Origin: CBDBBY01 sp965203795
Lineage (GTDB): Bacteria > Pseudomonadota > Alphaproteobacteria > Rhodobacterales > Rhodobacteraceae
Length of the DNA: 64,000 nt
Direction of reading: 5' to 3'
NCBI GenBank assembly: GCA_965203795.1
Contig: OZ241915.1
Location: forward strand, 682,001 to 746,000
The notes beneath the pieces were generated by a model that was not told the origin of the DNA, did not search any database, and saw only the letters and a program-made list of their open reading frames with translations. Shown here one piece after another: positions 1 to 9,014 of the stretch. The first letter of the stretch is position 1; every line of letters starts with the position of its first letter. The translations under genes were made by a program, and so were the position numbers.

Positions 1-861
1 GACGGCGACGATGCCGCTTGGACGGGAAAGGCGCTGTCGTTCCCCTTGATTCAAGGCGCGGACTGCTGCGGAAGGATCGTCGGCGTCGGAGAGGGGGTCG
101 ATGGCGGACGGGTCGGGGAACGGGTCATCGTCCGGAGCATGATGCGGGCCTATGCCGGGCACCGGCCGTTCGAGTGCTGGACTCTCGGTTCCGAATGCGA
201 TGGCGCGTTCGCCCAATTCGTCAAAGCTCCTTCGCGGGAAGCCTACCGCGTAAGCTGCGGCTGGTCGGACGCGGAGCTGGCGTCGATCCCCTGCTCTTAC
301 TCCACTGCCGAGAACCTGCTGCACAGGGCGCGCGCCGGGACGGAGCGGATACTCGTTACGGGAGCGTCGGGCGGCGTCGGGTCCGCCGCTGTCCAGCTGG
401 CCAAGAGGCGCGGCGCAACTGTCTGCGCGGTCGCGAGCCCTTCGAAGGCGGACGCCGTGAAGGCGATCGGCGCCGACGAGGTGGTTTCGCGGGTCGACGA
501 CTTGGCGGAAGCGGGGACGGAGAAATTCGATCTGGCTGTGGATGTCGTCGGCGGAAGCGGCTGGGGAACGCTCCTCGGCCTATTGAAGCGGGGCGGCCGG
601 TGCGCCGTCGCCGGGGCGATTGCTGGACCGATCGTGGAGCTGGATCTCCGGACTCTCTACCTGAGCGATCTGACGCTGTTCGGCTGCACCTTCCAGGACG
701 ACGAGGTCTTCGAGAATCTGATCGGCTACGTCGAGCGGGGCGAAATCAGGCCGGTGGTGGCCGCCACCTACCCGCTGCGCCGGATCGCCGATGCCCAGAC
801 CGATTTCATCGGAAAGGGCTTCGTCGGGAAGCTTGTTCTGGTTCCGCCGCAAGCGCCTTGA
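1..861 (+). CDS. Zinc-type alcohol dehydrogenase/quinone oxidoreductase family, 5' partial
   Basis: The frame is open to the left edge, so the N-terminus lies outside the window. The visible part is the end of the GroES-like domain (GADCCGRIVGVG, then VGERVIV) followed by a Rossmann domain with the nucleotide motif GASGGVGSAAVQLAK and a GADEVV stretch typical of medium-chain dehydrogenases. It probably oxidises or reduces a small alcohol, aldehyde or enone with NAD(P)H in the cytoplasm; the substrate cannot be read. No four-cysteine structural zinc loop is visible, which suits the quinone-oxidoreductase/YhdH-like side of the family. It converges on the short-chain dehydrogenase that follows. 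Confidence 0.8.
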   Translation, partial: DGDDAAWTGKALSFPLIQGADCCGRIVGVGEGVDGGRVGERVIVRSMMRAYAGHRPFECWTLGSECDGAFAQFVKAPSREAYRVSCGWSDAELASIPCSYSTAENLLHRARAGTERILVTGASGGVGSAAVQLAKRRGATVCAVASPSKADAVKAIGADEVVSRVDDLAEAGTEKFDLAVDVVGGSGWGTLLGLLKRGGRCAVAGAIAGPIVELDLRTLYLSDLTLFGCTFQDDEVFENLIGYVERGEIRPVVAATYPLRRIADAQTDFIGKGFVGKLVLVPPQAP

Positions 862-946
862 CGCCGCGCTGCGGTTTCCGGCCGAAACGGAAAAGCGGGA
901 TGCGGCCGCGGCTGCCGGATGAACTGTTCGGCGCCCGCGCCTTGGC

Positions 947-1684
947 TCAAATGTTCGACCAGCCGCCATCGATGATGTGCTCCGCCCCGGTCACGTATCC
1001 CGACTCGTCCGATGCCAGATAGACGGCCAAGGCCGCGATTTCCTCCGGGGTTCCGATGCGGCCCATCGGCTGGCGAACCGTGAAGTCCTCGCGGGCCTTC
1101 TCGTAATCTCCGCTAGCCCGAAGCCTCTGCTCCAGCGAGGGCGACTGCACGGTTCCCGGACAGATGGCGTTGCAGCGGATGCCCTGCTTGACGAAATCCG
1201 CGGCGATCGACTTCGTCAACCCGATGACGGCCGCCTTGCTCACTCCGTAGACGAAGCGGTTCGGGACCCCGATCACGCTGGATGCGAGAGACGACATGTT
1301 GATGATCGAACCGCCGCCGCTGTCCAGCATTCCGGGAAGGTAGGACCTGGTCACGTGGTACATCGCGGTGACATTGAGGCTCAGCGTGTGCTCCCACTGC
1401 TCCTCGTCGCAATCCAGAATGGATCCGCTAGCCACGAAGCCTGCGCAATTGAACAGCACGTTGACGGCGCCGGTGCGTTCGACGGATTCCGCGATCGCTT
1501 CGGCATTCGTGACGTCCAGCTGGAACGTGTCCAGCCCGTCGTCCGCCAGTTCGCCGAGTTTGCGCGGGTCAATGTCGGTCGCGAAGACCTTCGCGCCCTC
1601 GCCGGCCATGGCCTTCGCGGTCGCCCGGCCGATTCCTTGGCCCGCGGCGGTCACGAGGCAGCGTTTTCCGTCCAGCCTGCCCAT
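947..1684 (-). CDS. Short-chain dehydrogenase (BDH2/DHRS6-like)
   Basis: This is a classical NAD(P)-dependent SDR of 245 residues. It has the cofactor motif TAAGQGIG (residues 12-19), NCAG (79-82), a serine cluster near 131-135 and the catalytic pair YGVSK (Tyr146, Lys150). It ends in the usual VTGAEHIIDGGW. From memory of the family, the whole chain reads closest to BDH2/DHRS6 (type 2 (R)-3-hydroxybutyrate dehydrogenase, also reported as a 4-oxo-L-proline reductase), with the same MGRLDGK start and LFN-AGFV-G-LDC segment. I chose the ATG at 1684 because an AGGAAGAGGAGG Shine-Dalgarno lies about 10 bases upstream; the frame stays open to 1729. It follows the secreted hydrolase on the same strand, about 60 bases away. 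The substrate is inferred only. Confidence 0.85.
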   Translation of the reverse strand: MGRLDGKRCLVTAAGQGIGRATAKAMAGEGAKVFATDIDPRKLGELADDGLDTFQLDVTNAEAIAESVERTGAVNVLFNCAGFVASGSILDCDEEQWEHTLSLNVTAMYHVTRSYLPGMLDSGGGSIINMSSLASSVIGVPNRFVYGVSKAAVIGLTKSIAADFVKQGIRCNAICPGTVQSPSLEQRLRASGDYEKAREDFTVRQPMGRIGTPEEIAALAVYLASDESGYVTGAEHIIDGGWSNI

Positions 1685-1747
1685 TCGCAGCCGACCTCCT
1701 CTTCCTGATCCTTCCTGCACCTCGGCCAACGAACGCCGGTTCGGAGT

Positions 1748-2983
1748 TTATTCCAGTCCCATTCCCGCCAGGACCGTATTCACGGCATTGCCGTTGTTCC
1801 AGCCCGCGCAATGGCTGGAATTGTACGAGACAAGCCACCGCTTCGGATGCCCTGCGCTCGACTCCACCGCGAGATACGCCGGCGCGAACTGCGCGCCCGC
1901 CCAGTTTTCGTCGCCGTTTCCGCCCGTCGCCGAAGACGTGTCGGAGCGATGGAAATCCACGATGAAGTCGACCGGATGGTCGAAATCCGTGTCGCCTGCC
2001 GCGAATCCGAGGCTGCTTTCGTCGAACGGCGCGTACGGCCCCGCGCTTGCGCCGATCTGCTCGGGCCGGCACTCCTCCACGCCTCCGTGAACGTGGTTGA
2101 CGACGGATTCGAACAGCGGCGAGACCGGCAGCGGCTCCATGATCAGGCAATTGGCGTACTCGCTCAGATGGGCGCAGTCGGCGTCCGCGCCGCACACCGA
2201 GGTTCCGTCGGCGTCGCAGTATCCCGTCTCGTAGACTCGGCGGCCGCACGAAGCGTTGATGTCCCAGAGGGGCGGTCCGCCCATGAAGAGCTGGTAATCG
2301 ACGATGTCGTCGAGGCCGTGCCAGTAGACGGCGCTGTAGGTGGCCTGCGCGCCCATGCTGCAGCCGACCGTGGCGAACTTTCCCGGCCCCGCAATGTTGT
2401 CGTGCACCCAGGAGATGGCCTCCGCGACGCGCTTGTTCACTTCGGGAACGCTCGCAGGCTCCGGCGACGTTCTCGAGTACCAGCCCCATGCCGGCTTGAA
2501 AAAGCCGCGCACGGAATGATCGACGAATCCGTCCTCCCACCGCACGGCGACCGTGCCCATGTCGCTCCGGCTTTCGAGGCCTTCGGACGCGGCTGCGCCC
2601 CAGTGCCCGGTTCCGCCCATGCCCGTGTGGATGAATGCGGTCTCTTCGCCGCCATGGCCGTCCGTGAACGAAAAATGCCCGCCGAGGCCATCGACCACGA
2701 ACGCCAGCCCCAGCTTCTGGCTGTTCCGGTACATGAGCGGACGGCCATGTTCGGAATGCGAGGGCACGACGCACTGCCTCCAGTCTTCGCAAGAAGTCTT
2801 GCACGAATAGGAAACCCAGTAATCGCCCGTTTCGCTCCTTTCCGAATGCCAGATTTCGAATGCGGATTCCGGGAAGGTCGGGTCCGGAACCTGGCAGAAC
2901 TGCAGTTCCTGCGCGGCAACGGCGCCGGCGGACAGGGCGCAGGCAAGCGCGCCGCATGCCTGAAGGGGAATGGGTCGCTTCAT
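1748..2983 (-). CDS. Secreted putative alpha/beta-hydrolase of unknown substrate
   Basis: This 411-residue protein starts with MKRPIPLQACGALACALSAGAVAAQ, a clear Sec signal peptide with AVA-AQ cleavage, so it is exported. Residues 207-211 read GCSMG, a nucleophile-elbow pentapeptide followed by a helix-like stretch. Histidines near the C-terminus (SSHCAGWNNGNA) could complete a triad. The mature protein is cysteine-rich (about a dozen Cys), suggesting disulfides in the periplasm or outside. I do not recognise a named family; a polyhydroxybutyrate-depolymerase or esterase-like fold is the best guess. The ATG at 2983 is chosen because it puts the signal peptide at the N-terminus; an upstream start at 3016 would add 11 charged residues. 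It lies between hutF and the SDR on the same strand. Confidence 0.6.
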   Translation of the reverse strand: MKRPIPLQACGALACALSAGAVAAQELQFCQVPDPTFPESAFEIWHSERSETGDYWVSYSCKTSCEDWRQCVVPSHSEHGRPLMYRNSQKLGLAFVVDGLGGHFSFTDGHGGEETAFIHTGMGGTGHWGAAASEGLESRSDMGTVAVRWEDGFVDHSVRGFFKPAWGWYSRTSPEPASVPEVNKRVAEAISWVHDNIAGPGKFATVGCSMGAQATYSAVYWHGLDDIVDYQLFMGGPPLWDINASCGRRVYETGYCDADGTSVCGADADCAHLSEYANCLIMEPLPVSPLFESVVNHVHGGVEECRPEQIGASAGPYAPFDESSLGFAAGDTDFDHPVDFIVDFHRSDTSSATGGNGDENWAGAQFAPAYLAVESSAGHPKRWLVSYNSSHCAGWNNGNAVNTVLAGMGLE

Positions 2984-3095
2984 TGTCCGTTCCGTTTCGG
3001 ATGCCATCGGATCCAAGCCGACGATGATTCTCCCTTACTCGAACCGAATCGCGGCGGGCAACCTCCGCCGCGCCGGGATTTCGCTGTCCGGAACT

Positions 3096-4460
3096 TCAAA
3101 CCGATCCCCGCAGCCGCGAAGCCGTCCGCCGGTAGAGCTCCTCCAGTTCCGGCCTCGCCTGGTGGGCGCCATCGCGCACCACCTTTCTTCCGGCTGACCA
3201 GACGGTTCTGACCATGCTCCGCCGCCCCGCGAAAATCCATGCGTCCAGTATCGCGTCGCCCTCAAGGCCCTCCAGATCCGCGCTGCCGCCGTCCAGCTCA
3301 ACCAGATCGGCCAGCATTCCGGCGGCGATTGAGCCGCATGGCCGACCAATGGCCTTGGCTCCGCCCTTGGCGCACGCGTCGAACACGGCCCTTCCGGTGG
3401 AGGCGCTGCCGATAGCGAGCGCGGACCGGCACTGGCGCGTCAAACGCTGGGAGTACTCCAAGCTGCGGTACTCGCCCGTCTGCGAGACCCGCACATTCGA
3501 ATCGGTGCCGACTCCGATCGAGCCTCCGGCCCGCAGGAAGCGGATTCCGTCGAACACGCCGTCGCCGAGATTGCTTTCGGTGACAGGGCACAGGCCGGCC
3601 GTCGCGCCGGCCTCGGCAAGCCTTACCGATTCGGCTTCGGTCATGTGGGTGCAATGAATCAGGCACCAGCGCCGGTCCGCGCCGGCGAAATCCAGCAGCC
3701 ATTCGACCGGGCGCATTCCGGTTTCCGCCTGAACCTGCTCGACCTCCGCGAGCTGCTCGGACGAATGGACGTGCAAGGGGCGATCCGGGAACAATCCGCC
3801 GAACGACTCGGCGGTTTCGGGTCGGACGGCCCGCATCGAATGCATTGCGGCGCCAAGAACGAAATCGTCCGGCCGGCCGCGCAGGTCGCCCTCCAGCTGC
3901 TGCACGATTTCAGCGAATTCGTCGATGCCGCTTCCGAACCGCAGCTGTCCGCCCTCAAGGCGGCGGTTGTCGCATCCGCCTCGTTCATAAAGAGCGGGAA
4001 GCAGAGTGAGCCCGATTCCGCTCCGTTCGGCGGCCGCAGCCATCCTTCCGGCCATTTCCGATACGCTGCCGTACCTTCGCCCGCCGGGGCCGTGGTGGAG
4101 GTAGTGGAACTCGCCGACGCTCGCGAAGCCGGCTTCAAGCATCTCCATCTGGACGAACGCCGCGATGCGCTCGGCGTCGTCGGGAGTCAGCTGCTCAAGG
4201 AAGCGGTACATCAGCTGCCGCCATGCCCAGAAATCGTCTTTCCCTGCGCCGGACCGGCTCTCCGCCAAGCCTGCCATGGCCCGCTGGAATGCGTGGCTGT
4301 GAAGGTTCGGCGCGGCCGGAATCAGAATCGAATGCCGCTCGCCTTCGGCTTTGCTGCCTGCCTCCACTCGCGAGATCACGCCGCCGGGGCCGAATTCGAC
4401 GAGAACGCCTTCCTCCCAGCCGTTGGCCGTGAGCGCGCGCTCCGCCCGGATTTTCGCCAT
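3096..4460 (-). CDS. hutF: Formimidoylglutamate deiminase
   Basis: HutF hydrolyses N-formimidoyl-L-glutamate to N-formyl-L-glutamate plus ammonia, the fourth step of the five-step histidine pathway. The 454-residue chain is an amidohydrolase: metal ligands HSHAFQ (His54, His56), HVHSSEQ for the next ligand, LIHCTHM, and the GVGTDSN motif carrying the metal-binding Asp. PVTESNLGDG is characteristic of HutF. Start: ATG at 4460, or in frame at 4466; the frame is open to 4598 but that part does not resemble the family. It is transcribed divergently from hutI across about 100 bases that must hold both promoters. N-formylglutamate deformylase (hutG), needed for the last step, is not in the window. 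Confidence 0.92.
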   Translation of the reverse strand: MAKIRAERALTANGWEEGVLVEFGPGGVISRVEAGSKAEGERHSILIPAAPNLHSHAFQRAMAGLAESRSGAGKDDFWAWRQLMYRFLEQLTPDDAERIAAFVQMEMLEAGFASVGEFHYLHHGPGGRRYGSVSEMAGRMAAAAERSGIGLTLLPALYERGGCDNRRLEGGQLRFGSGIDEFAEIVQQLEGDLRGRPDDFVLGAAMHSMRAVRPETAESFGGLFPDRPLHVHSSEQLAEVEQVQAETGMRPVEWLLDFAGADRRWCLIHCTHMTEAESVRLAEAGATAGLCPVTESNLGDGVFDGIRFLRAGGSIGVGTDSNVRVSQTGEYRSLEYSQRLTRQCRSALAIGSASTGRAVFDACAKGGAKAIGRPCGSIAAGMLADLVELDGGSADLEGLEGDAILDAWIFAGRRSMVRTVWSAGRKVVRDGAHQARPELEELYRRTASRLRGSV

Positions 4461-4560
4461 TCCCATCCGCTTCCCAAGAGTCCGACGCTGGAAACCGCCA
4501 AGGCCAGCGGCTATCGTTTCCAGACTGAAGGAAGGTTGCAGCCCCGGGCCGGAAACGCAA

Positions 4561-5775
4561 TTGGACCCTCTCGCGTATGTCAACTGCGATATCGCCACTA
4601 TGCGGCATGGGGCCGGTCCGTACGGCCTGGTCCGCGACGGCGCGATCGTAGCGGACGCGGGCGGGATCGCCTGGGTCGGTCCGACGGACCAGATTCCTTC
4701 GCGGCACCGGTCGGCGGAGCCGTTCGATCTGGAGGGCGCGCTTGTTACCCCGGGGCTGGTCGACTGCCATACGCATCTGGTGTTCGGCGGCGACAGGGCG
4801 CGCGAATTCGAGATGCGGCTCGGCGGCGTCGACTACAAAACCATTGCGGAGCTTGGCGGCGGAATCCTTTCGACGATGCGTTCAACGCGGGAGGCCAGCG
4901 AAGACGATCTTGTAAGATCGGCGCTGCCGAGGCTGGACAGCCTGATTGCGGAAGGCGCCGCGGCGGTCGAAGTGAAATCGGGCTACGGGCTGGCAATTGA
5001 GCACGAGCTGAAGTCGCTCCGCGCCGCGCGGAGGCTGGCGAAGGAGCGGCCGGTCAGGATTCTGACGACATGGCTCGCGGCGCACGCAGTTCCGCCGGAG
5101 TACCGGACGAGGGCGGACGCTTACATCAACGAAGTCGCGGTGCCGGGCATGAAGACGGCGCACGCCGAAGGGCTCGTGGACGCGGTTGATGCCTTCTGCG
5201 AGACCATCGCGTTCTCGCCCGAACAAGTCTTGCGGGTGTTCGACGCGGCCGCCAAGCTGGGCCTGCCGGTCAAAATCCATGCCGAGCAGCTGTCGAATTC
5301 GGGCGGGGCCGAGCTTGCTGCGAGCCGCGGCGCGCTGTCCGCCGACCATCTGGAGCACTTGGACGAAGTGGGCGTCGCCGCGCTCGCCGAGGCCGGAACA
5401 GTCGCGGTGCTGCTTCCGGGAGCCTTCTACACCTTGCGCGAGGAGCGGCCGCCGCCTGTCGCGCTGCTGCGCGAAGCGGGGGTTCCGATGGCCGTCGCCA
5501 CCGACGGAAACCCGGGATCGTCGCCGATGTTCTCGCTGCTGCTCGCGATGAACATGGCCTGCACGCTGTTCCGGCTGACTCCGGAGGAATCGCTGGCGGG
5601 CACGACATCCGCTGCCGCGAAGGCGCTCGGGATCTCCGGCAGCTGCGGCACAATCGAGAAGGGGAAGCGCGCCGATTTGGCTGTCTGGGACGTCGGCCAT
5701 CCGGCGGAGCTTTCCTACCGTTTGGGATTCAACCCGCTGAAGATCCGAATCCGGGACGGAACGCCGTGCGCGTAA
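4561..5775 (+). CDS. hutI: Imidazolonepropionase
   Basis: HutI opens the ring of 4-imidazolone-5-propanoate to give N-formimidoyl-glutamate. Motifs are DCHTHLVFGGDRAREFE (metal ligands His70, His72), KIHAEQLSNSGG, ADHLEHLDE and ATDGNPGSSP. The length, about 404 residues, is normal. The start is uncertain. Family alignment puts the N-terminus near VNCDIATM, and the only nearby in-frame start is TTG 4561; a frame open to 4351 runs back over hutF on the other strand and is not believable. It overlaps hutH by 10 bases, so the two are translationally coupled in hutI-hutH-hutU order. Confidence 0.92.
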   Translation: MDPLAYVNCDIATMRHGAGPYGLVRDGAIVADAGGIAWVGPTDQIPSRHRSAEPFDLEGALVTPGLVDCHTHLVFGGDRAREFEMRLGGVDYKTIAELGGGILSTMRSTREASEDDLVRSALPRLDSLIAEGAAAVEVKSGYGLAIEHELKSLRAARRLAKERPVRILTTWLAAHAVPPEYRTRADAYINEVAVPGMKTAHAEGLVDAVDAFCETIAFSPEQVLRVFDAAAKLGLPVKIHAEQLSNSGGAELAASRGALSADHLEHLDEVGVAALAEAGTVAVLLPGAFYTLREERPPPVALLREAGVPMAVATDGNPGSSPMFSLLLAMNMACTLFRLTPEESLAGTTSAAAKALGISGSCGTIEKGKRADLAVWDVGHPAELSYRLGFNPLKIRIRDGTPCA

Positions 5776-7286
5776 ATCCGGCGGAGCCGACGCTTCGGGT
5801 GCTCGAAGCCATCTACCGCGGAGCCGTTCCCGAGTTCGGAGACGGATGGCGCGCGGGCGTGGCGCGAAGCGCGGCGGCGATCGAACAGGCCGCGAAAGGC
5901 GACAGCGCCGTCTACGGCGTGAACACGGGATTCGGAAAGCTCGCCTCCGTTCGGATTCCGCCCGCCGATGTCGAAAGACTGCAGCGGAACCTCGTTGTCA
6001 GCCACTGCGCGGGATTGGGGGATCTTCTGCCGGATGATGTCGTGCGGCTCGTCATGGCGCTCAAGGTCTGCTCGCTCGCCCGCGGCGCCTCCGGCGTTCG
6101 CCCGGAGCTTGTCGATCTCCTGGCGGAGATGCTGCGCCGGGGAGTCGTTCCGGAAATCCCCTCGCAAGGATCAGTCGGCGCGTCGGGAGACTTGGCCCCG
6201 CTGGCGCATCTTGCCGCCGCGATGATGGGCGAAGGCCGGTCGCGATTGAACAGCAAGCCTCTGGCCAGCGGGGAGGCGCTGCGGCAATCGGGCCTTGCGC
6301 CTCTGGCGTTCCGCGCCAAGGAAGGCCTTGCCATGGTGAACGGCACGCAAGTGTCCGCGGCGCTTGCGCTGGGCGGCCTCTTCGACGCTTGGCGCATCGC
6401 TGTCAGCTCGCTGACGACCGGCGCGATGTCCACGGACGCCGCGATGGGCTCGTCGGCGCCGTTCCGGCCCGAGATACACGCGCTGCGCGGCCATCAGGGT
6501 CAGAAGGACGCGGCCGCAGCTCTGAGGCGCCTCCTGGCCGATTCCGAGATCCGGGAGAGTCACAGGCACGGCGACGAGCGCGTCCAGGATCCTTACTGCC
6601 TGCGCTGCCAGCCCCAGGTTCTCGGTGCCGCGCTGACGTTCATGCGGCAGGCGGGCGCCGTGCTGCGCATCGAGGCCGGTTCGGTGACAGACAATCCGCT
6701 GGTTCTTGAAGACGGCGCGATACTTTCCGGCGGCAACTTCCACGGCGAGCCGGTCGGGCTCGCCGCTGACCAGATCGCAATAGCCGTGTCGGAGACCGGC
6801 GCGATCTCGCAGCGCCGAATCGCGCTGCTGGTCGACCCCGCCATGTCCTTCGGCCTTCCGGCGTTCCTGACGGATGAGCCGGGGCTGAATTCGGGCCTGA
6901 TGATAACGGATATTTCAAGCGCCGCTCTTGCGTCCGAGAACAAGGCCCTTTCCAATCCGCGGTCGGTCGACAGCACGCCGACTTCGGCCAACCAGGAGGA
7001 CCATGTCGCGATGTCCTGCCATGCCGCGCGCCGCCTGTTCGAGATGAACCGGAACCTTGCGCGCATAGTCGCGATCGAGGCCGTATGCGCCGCCCAGGGC
7101 CTGGAATACAGGGTGCCGCTCCGGACGAGCGGGCCGCTTCAACGAGCCGCGGCCGTTGTCCGGAAGGTTTCGCCGCGCCTCGGCGGCGACCGGGCATTGG
7201 CCGGAGAGCTGGAGGAGGTCGCGGAACTGGTGCTTGCCGGAATGCTTGTTCCAGAGGACGCGCCCTCGCTGGAAGGCGGCCCATGA
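5766..7286 (+). CDS. hutH: Histidine ammonia-lyase
   Basis: HutH deaminates L-histidine to trans-urocanate. The protein has 506 residues from a GTG start that overlaps the end of hutI. YGVNTGFG (residues 50-57) carries the catalytic tyrosine. GSVGASGDLAPLAH contains the Ala139-Ser140-Gly141 triad that cyclises to the MIO electrophile. Also present are MVNGTQ, QDPYCLRCQPQV, the TDNP segment and a TSANQEDHVAMS motif. This is a complete, canonical HAL and should be the functional enzyme of the pathway, in contrast to the second HAL-family gene at 10016. The stop overlaps the ATG of hutU by 4 bases. Confidence 0.95.
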   Translation: MRVNPAEPTLRVLEAIYRGAVPEFGDGWRAGVARSAAAIEQAAKGDSAVYGVNTGFGKLASVRIPPADVERLQRNLVVSHCAGLGDLLPDDVVRLVMALKVCSLARGASGVRPELVDLLAEMLRRGVVPEIPSQGSVGASGDLAPLAHLAAAMMGEGRSRLNSKPLASGEALRQSGLAPLAFRAKEGLAMVNGTQVSAALALGGLFDAWRIAVSSLTTGAMSTDAAMGSSAPFRPEIHALRGHQGQKDAAAALRRLLADSEIRESHRHGDERVQDPYCLRCQPQVLGAALTFMRQAGAVLRIEAGSVTDNPLVLEDGAILSGGNFHGEPVGLAADQIAIAVSETGAISQRRIALLVDPAMSFGLPAFLTDEPGLNSGLMITDISSAALASENKALSNPRSVDSTPTSANQEDHVAMSCHAARRLFEMNRNLARIVAIEAVCAAQGLEYRVPLRTSGPLQRAAAVVRKVSPRLGGDRALAGELEEVAELVLAGMLVPEDAPSLEGGP

Positions 7287-8953
7287 CCGCAGCCAGGCCC
7301 AACGTCCGCAAGGTGTCCGCGCCAACCGGGCCGGAGCTCTCATGCATGAGCTGGCAATCCGAAGCGGCGTTCCGGATGATCCAGAACAACCTTGATCCGG
7401 GCGTTGCCGAAAACCCCGAGGAGCTGGTCGTCTACGGGGGAATCGGCCGCGCCGCGCGATCCTGGGCGGACTTCGACCGGATCCTCGCTTCGCTGAAGCG
7501 CCTTGAAAGCGACCGGACGCTTCTGGTGCAGTCCGGCCGTCCGGTCGGGATCTTCCGCACGCACGAATTCGCGCCGCGCGTGCTGATCGCGAATTCCAAC
7601 ATCGTCCCGCATTGGGCCGATTGGGCCACCTTCAACGAGCTCGATCGGAAGGGCCTGATGATGTACGGCCAGATGACGGCTGGCTCGTGGATCTACATCG
7701 GAAGCCAAGGCATCGTCCAAGGCACCTACGAGACGTTTGCCGAGGCCGGACGACGGCATTTCGGGGGGAGCCTCGCGGGGCGCTGGATACTTACCGGCGG
7801 CCTCGGCGGAATGGGCGGGGCGCAGCCGCTCGCCGCCGAGTTGGCGGGCGCGTGCTGCCTCGCGGTCGAATGCGATCCGGACCGGATCGAAGCGCGCCTG
7901 CGGACGGGCTACCTGAGCGCGCAGGCGCGGGACCTCGACGAAGCGCTTGAAATGGTCTCGCGCTGGACGAGGGCGCGCGAGGCCAAATCCGTCGGGATCC
8001 TGGGCAACGCCGCCGAGGTGTTTCCCGAGCTGGCGCGGCGCGGCGTCCGGCCTGACATCGTGACCGACCAGACATCGTCGCATGATCCGCTCAACGGATA
8101 CCTGCCGGAAGGCTGGTCGCTCGGCCGCTGGCGCGACATGCAAGCAGCGGACCCGAAGGCCGCGGAGGCCGCTTCAAGGCGGTCGATCCGCAAGCATGTC
8201 GCGGCGATGCTGGGGTTCTGGAACGCGGGCGTGCCGACGCTCGACTACGGGAACAACATCCGCCAGGTCGCGTTCGAGGAGGGACTGGCGGACGCGTTCG
8301 CGTTTCCGGGATTCGTGCCGGCCTACATCCGGCCGCTCTTCTGCAGGGGCGTCGGCCCGTTCCGATGGGCCGCGCTCTCGGGAGACCCGGAGGACATCTA
8401 CAGGACCGACGAAAAGGTCATGGAGCTGCTCCCCGACGATGCCCACCTTCACGGCTGGCTGCGGAGCGCGCGCGACCGGATCAAGTTCCAAGGGCTGCCC
8501 GCCCGGATCTGCTGGGTCGGCCTCGGGCAGCGGCACAGGCTCGGGCGGGCGTTCAACGACATGGTCAGGGCAGGCGAGGTCCAGGCGCCGATCGTGATCG
8601 GGAGGGATCATCTGGATTCGGGTTCGGTGGCCTCGCCGAACCGCGAAACCGAAGCGATGAAGGACGGCTCGGACGCCGTTTCCGACTGGCCGTTCCTGAA
8701 CGCGCTGCTCAACGCCTCGTCTGGCGCGACCTGGGTGTCGATCCATCACGGAGGCGGCGTCGGCATGGGTTTTTCGCAGCATGCGGGCATGGTGGTCGTT
8801 GCGGACGGAACCGATGCGGCGGCGGAAAAGCTCGAACGCGTCCTGTGGAACGATCCCGCGTCCGGGGTAATGCGCCACGCGGACGCGGGCTACGACGAGG
8901 CCGTCGAGTGCGCGAGGGAGAAAGGGCTGGACCTGCCCGGCATCACGTCGTGA
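7283..8953 (+). CDS. hutU: Urocanate hydratase
   Basis: Urocanase adds water to urocanate to form imidazolone propionate, using NAD+ as electrophile. The 556-residue length is exact for the family. GGLGGMGGAQ (172-181) is the NAD-binding loop; QTSSHDPLNGY, DYGNNIRQVA and the RICWVGLGQRHR segment with the conserved cysteine follow, then HHGGGVGMG near the C-terminus. The ATG at 7283 sits in an ATGA overlap with the hutH stop; a longer upstream frame exists but is only read-through of hutH sequence. The gene closes the classical hut set, and the OCD-like gene begins 61 bases downstream on the same strand. Confidence 0.96.
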   Translation: MTAARPNVRKVSAPTGPELSCMSWQSEAAFRMIQNNLDPGVAENPEELVVYGGIGRAARSWADFDRILASLKRLESDRTLLVQSGRPVGIFRTHEFAPRVLIANSNIVPHWADWATFNELDRKGLMMYGQMTAGSWIYIGSQGIVQGTYETFAEAGRRHFGGSLAGRWILTGGLGGMGGAQPLAAELAGACCLAVECDPDRIEARLRTGYLSAQARDLDEALEMVSRWTRAREAKSVGILGNAAEVFPELARRGVRPDIVTDQTSSHDPLNGYLPEGWSLGRWRDMQAADPKAAEAASRRSIRKHVAAMLGFWNAGVPTLDYGNNIRQVAFEEGLADAFAFPGFVPAYIRPLFCRGVGPFRWAALSGDPEDIYRTDEKVMELLPDDAHLHGWLRSARDRIKFQGLPARICWVGLGQRHRLGRAFNDMVRAGEVQAPIVIGRDHLDSGSVASPNRETEAMKDGSDAVSDWPFLNALLNASSGATWVSIHHGGGVGMGFSQHAGMVVVADGTDAAAEKLERVLWNDPASGVMRHADAGYDEAVECAREKGLDLPGITS

Positions 8954-9014
8954 GCGATGCCGCCGCCATGCGCCCGGCTTCCACGAGGCCATCCGGAGGC
9001 AGGGGGCGCGGCCG

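Noticed and set aside
4461..4560. HutC operator in the hutF-hutI divergent region
   Set aside because: No TGTATATACA-like palindrome is present; the region shows only weak GC-rich symmetry.
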